From: Thalassococcus arenae
GTDB taxonomy: Bacteria; Pseudomonadota; Alphaproteobacteria; Rhodobacterales; Rhodobacteraceae
Direction: 5' to 3'
Assembly: GCF_019104745.1 (NCBI RefSeq)
Contig: NZ_JAHRWL010000001.1
Location: forward strand, 1 to 64,000
DNA: 64,000 nt
This document shows, in pieces, positions 61,711 to 64,000 of the stretch (within the stretch, counting starts at the first letter, position 1; every line of letters starts with the position of its first letter). Made by a program: the position numbers and the translations under genes. The notes beneath the pieces were generated by a model. The model was not told the origin of the DNA and ran no database searches. It saw only the letters and a list, made by a program, of their open reading frames with translations.

Positions 61711-61874
61711 CTTGGAAACCTTTTGCCTGCGAGGTTTCCTCCCTTCGCGCAGCATGCCCCGCCCAAGGTTAAGAAATGAACGGCACCCATGGGCAAGGAA
61801 CAGCGAATTTCAGCCACACGCACGAAAAAGCGCCCGGTATGACGCGGGCGCCGGTTTCCTGAACGTTTCGGGTA

Positions 61875-62975
61875 TCAACCGATATGGAACAACGTCGTGA
61901 AAAGCTTGGGGTCCAGGCTGTCCTGCGCAAAGGTCGGGCCTTCGGTCAAAACCGAAACCGCATCATGGCTGTGCAGGCTTTCCTGGTGGCTTGCTATGAC
62001 CCGATAGTCGCCGACCCGCGGATCCGCCTGCAGCTGCTCGGCGAAAAGCCGGGCGGCATCCTCGACAAAAATCGGGTTGGCGGCATTCAACTCGGCAAAC
62101 GCCTGTTCATCCTCGCGCTTGACCATCACCTGGGTCTCGGTCGGCACCGCGCGGCGGCACATGTCGACCAGATCCTCGAACCACAGGCATTCGCTGCCCG
62201 TCAACTCGACCGACAGGCGCGCGACGGAACGCTGCGAATGCGGCGTCGCCAGCTGGCCGCGCGCGCGCCGCGCGTGTTCGCTCAACTCCAGTGAACAGGG
62301 GCAGGTCGAGCTGTAGACGTAATCGACATGCATGATCTTGCGCCGCACGCCGGCTGCTTCGACCAGTTCCAGCGCGATATCGTAATACTGGTAACCCGTG
62401 AGACCCGAGCGCAGGCTTTCCACCTTCATCGGAAAACTGAGCCGCATCATGATCCGCGCATCAAAACTTTCCAGATCGCTCTTGTAATCGTCCAGGGCCG
62501 CCTCGATCACCTCGAAGCTGAAGGTCTTGTCGGCGTGGGCATAGAACGATCGCATGATGCGAGACATATTGATGCCCTTCTTGTCGGCATCGAGGCTCAC
62601 CGTACCGGTGACGCTGGTTTCAAGCGTCAGATCGCCGTTGTCGCGGGTGTGGTACTGGATCGGCAGGCGGAAGTTCGAGATACCGACATGCTGGATCGCG
62701 CGGTTTTCGCCGCGGATCAGCGAACTGGGGCCATTCTGCAGATCGGGCAAAGACGCCTTGTAGGCGGGCGTGACACGGAAATCGGTCGGGTATTGTCTTG
62801 CCAGATCGGGATAGGCTTCGGGCGCGGCACCAGGAACGAGACGGGCGACGACCGGATCAAGCGCGTCGATCTCGGCATCATGCGCCTTGCCGGCCCAACG
62901 CCGCAGCACAGCGAGGGCCTGTTCGGCTTCTTCGCGGCTCGGCTTGCGGTCTAGATCGGGCGTGAAAATGTTCAT
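61875..62975 (-). CDS. folE2: GTP cyclohydrolase FolE2 (type IB)
   Basis: 366 aa tunnelling-fold enzyme. Family motifs: KKGINMSRIMRSF, the zinc/substrate Cys segment STCPCSLELSEHA, PHSQRS, and FVEDAARLFAEQ. It converts GTP to dihydroneopterin triphosphate for tetrahydrofolate, which fits a cell with several folate-linked demethylases (the GcvT fusions at 11.8-16.7 kb). FolE2 is often used when zinc is low because it accepts other metals. The start is ATG 62975, preceded by a structured leader. Confidence 0.92.
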   Translation of the reverse strand: MNIFTPDLDRKPSREEAEQALAVLRRWAGKAHDAEIDALDPVVARLVPGAAPEAYPDLARQYPTDFRVTPAYKASLPDLQNGPSSLIRGENRAIQHVGISNFRLPIQYHTRDNGDLTLETSVTGTVSLDADKKGINMSRIMRSFYAHADKTFSFEVIEAALDDYKSDLESFDARIMMRLSFPMKVESLRSGLTGYQYYDIALELVEAAGVRRKIMHVDYVYSSTCPCSLELSEHARRARGQLATPHSQRSVARLSVELTGSECLWFEDLVDMCRRAVPTETQVMVKREDEQAFAELNAANPIFVEDAARLFAEQLQADPRVGDYRVIASHQESLHSHDAVSVLTEGPTFAQDSLDPKLFTTLFHIG

Positions 62976-62997
62976 CTGGGCCTCCCTGGCCGTCTGT

Positions 62998-63044
62998 ACA
63001 CTGAACGTAGGCGCACCCGCCTACAAATTCCATGTCAGTGTTAC
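62998..63044 (-). promoter_or_regulatory. Structured leader upstream of folE2
   Basis: GTAGGC (63007-63012) and GCCTAC (63019-63024) form a hairpin that is enclosed by ACACTGA (62999-63005) and TCAGTGT (63035-63041). The nested inverted repeats may be an operator (for example a Zur-type site) or an RNA element; I cannot assign it. Confidence 0.4.
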
Positions 63045-63081
63045 GGAGAAAGATGCCGATCGGTTCACTCTTTTCTGTCGA

Positions 63082-63103
63082 TTTGACGCCGGTTTGCGTC
63101 AAA
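63082..63103 (-). terminator. Hairpin at the end of metZ
   Basis: TTTGACGC (63082-63089) and GCGTCAAA (63096-63103) form a perfect 8-bp stem with a 6-base loop overlapping the metZ stop. No T-run, so termination may be weak. Confidence 0.5.
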
Positions 63104-64000
63104 CCGCGTCGAGCGCCGCCAGGATATCCGCAACCAGATCGTCGGGATCCTCGATACCGACCGACAGTCGAACAAGTCCATCGCCGAACCCCATGGCTGC
63201 GCGCTGCTCTGGCGTAAGCCGCTGATGGGTTGTGGTCGCAGGATGCGTCGCAATGGACTTGGCATCGCCCAGATTGTTCGAGATCACAAACACTTGCAGT
63301 GCGTTTAAAAAACGGAACGCCGCGGCTTTTCCACCGCCGAGGACGATCGACAGCATCGTGCCGCCCGCGCCCATCTGGCGTTGCGCCAGCGCATAGTCCG
63401 GATGGCTGGCAAGTCCGGGATAGATCACCCGCTGGATCTTGGCATGACCATCGACCGCTTCGGCGATGGCCTTTGCGCCCGCGGTCTGCGCACGCACCCG
63501 CAGGTCGATGGTTTCCAGACCCTTCAGCATGACCCAGGCGGTGAACGGGCTCATCGAGCCGCCGGTATGCTTCATGTAGGGCTCGATCTTTCCCCGGATG
63601 ATGTCGCGCGGCCCCAGGATGACCCCGCCCAGTGTCCGACCCTGTCCGTCGATATGTTTTGTCGCCGAATATACAACAATATCAGCTCCTTGCTCGATGG
63701 CCTTCGAGTAAATCGGAGTGGAAAAGACGTTGTCGACCACCACCCATGCACCGACGGCATGTGCAATCGCGGATATTGCTTCGATATCAACAAGTTCCAG
63801 CGTCGGATTTGACATGGACTCGAAGAATACGAGCGTGGTTTCCGGCCGGACCGCAGCGCGCCACGCATCCAGATCACCGCCATCGACGAAGGTCACCTCG
63901 ACCCCGAATCGCGGCAGGATCTCTTGCAACACATAGAGGCACGACCCGAACAACGCACGCGCCGAAACCACGTGGTCGCCGGCCTTCAACAAGGCCGACA
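63099..64000 (-). CDS. metZ: O-succinylhomoserine/O-acetylhomoserine sulfhydrylase, N-terminus outside window
   Basis: The C-terminal 299 or so codons of a Cys/Met metabolism PLP enzyme; the frame is still open at base 64000 (reading SALLKAGDHVV inward). The PLP Lys is in VVYSATKHIDGQGR, with FESMSNPTLELVD and HTGGSMSPFTAWVMLKGLETI also diagnostic. MetZ makes homocysteine directly from O-succinylhomoserine and sulfide; cystathionine gamma-synthase is a close relative and cannot be fully excluded. Confidence 0.85.
   Translation of the reverse strand, partial: SALLKAGDHVVSARALFGSCLYVLQEILPRFGVEVTFVDGGDLDAWRAAVRPETTLVFFESMSNPTLELVDIEAISAIAHAVGAWVVVDNVFSTPIYSKAIEQGADIVVYSATKHIDGQGRTLGGVILGPRDIIRGKIEPYMKHTGGSMSPFTAWVMLKGLETIDLRVRAQTAGAKAIAEAVDGHAKIQRVIYPGLASHPDYALAQRQMGAGGTMLSIVLGGGKAAAFRFLNALQVFVISNNLGDAKSIATHPATTTHQRLTPEQRAAMGFGDGLVRLSVGIEDPDDLVADILAALDAV

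Overview
The window is high-GC, gene-dense alphaproteobacterial DNA, most likely from the Roseobacter group of the Rhodobacteraceae. The reasons are the core genes (acs-adk-DUF4212 symporter, SPOR protein/DacF-type peptidase/tmk/holB, mrp, valS, trkH, folE2, metZ), tandem GcvT-type dimethylglycine/sarcosine dehydrogenase paralogues, MttB-family proteins, and a DUF1127 gene followed by CCUCCUCCC-loop small RNAs. This assignment rests on gene content only.

Layout. 1-6.9 kb (+): end of acetyl-CoA synthetase, adenylate kinase, a two-part Na+/solute symporter, a cNMP/CBS/DUF294 regulator and a membrane-anchored DnaQ-type exonuclease. 6.9-16.7 kb (-): a tightly packed methylamine/betaine-type catabolic operon (two FAD-GcvT oxidoreductases, PEP mutase/isocitrate lyase-like protein, MttB-like methyltransferase, phosphoesterase, ThDP enzyme) with a divergent LysR regulator. 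17.7-20.9 kb: a beta-hydroxyacid dehydrogenase, a SBP56/methanethiol-oxidase-like protein and a small membrane protein.

20.9-49.0 kb is an unusual biosynthetic, export and regulatory island. Its biosynthetic core combines a stand-alone ectoine-synthase homologue; an adenylation enzyme, carrier protein and acyl-CoA-dehydrogenase-like flavoprotein of the kind that turns prolyl-S-PCP into pyrrolyl-S-PCP; a ketosynthase with a Cys-less partner; divergent TrpD, TrpC, TrpF and TrpA paralogues with no TrpE/G/B; an AfsA-type double hotdog protein; a flavin amine-oxidase-like enzyme; and a UbiD-type decarboxylase and a UbiX at opposite ends. Export is represented by an MFS transporter, an MMPL/RND exporter with a LolA-like partner, and a MacB/LolCD-like ABC transporter with a second LolA-like protein and an outer-membrane beta-barrel. 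Control is represented by a histidine kinase/response regulator pair, an orphan OmpR-type regulator and a degenerate receiver protein. I infer a pathway to a pyrrole- or aminopyrrole-derived, possibly ring-annulated metabolite that is moved to the envelope. The product is not known to me.

49.1-64 kb returns to core functions: tRNA-Ser, SPOR lipoprotein, D,D-carboxypeptidase, tmk, holB, mrp, DUF1127 plus a six-hairpin sRNA array, valS, a ThDP decarboxylase, trkH, a second DUF1127 protein, folE2 and the 3' part of metZ.
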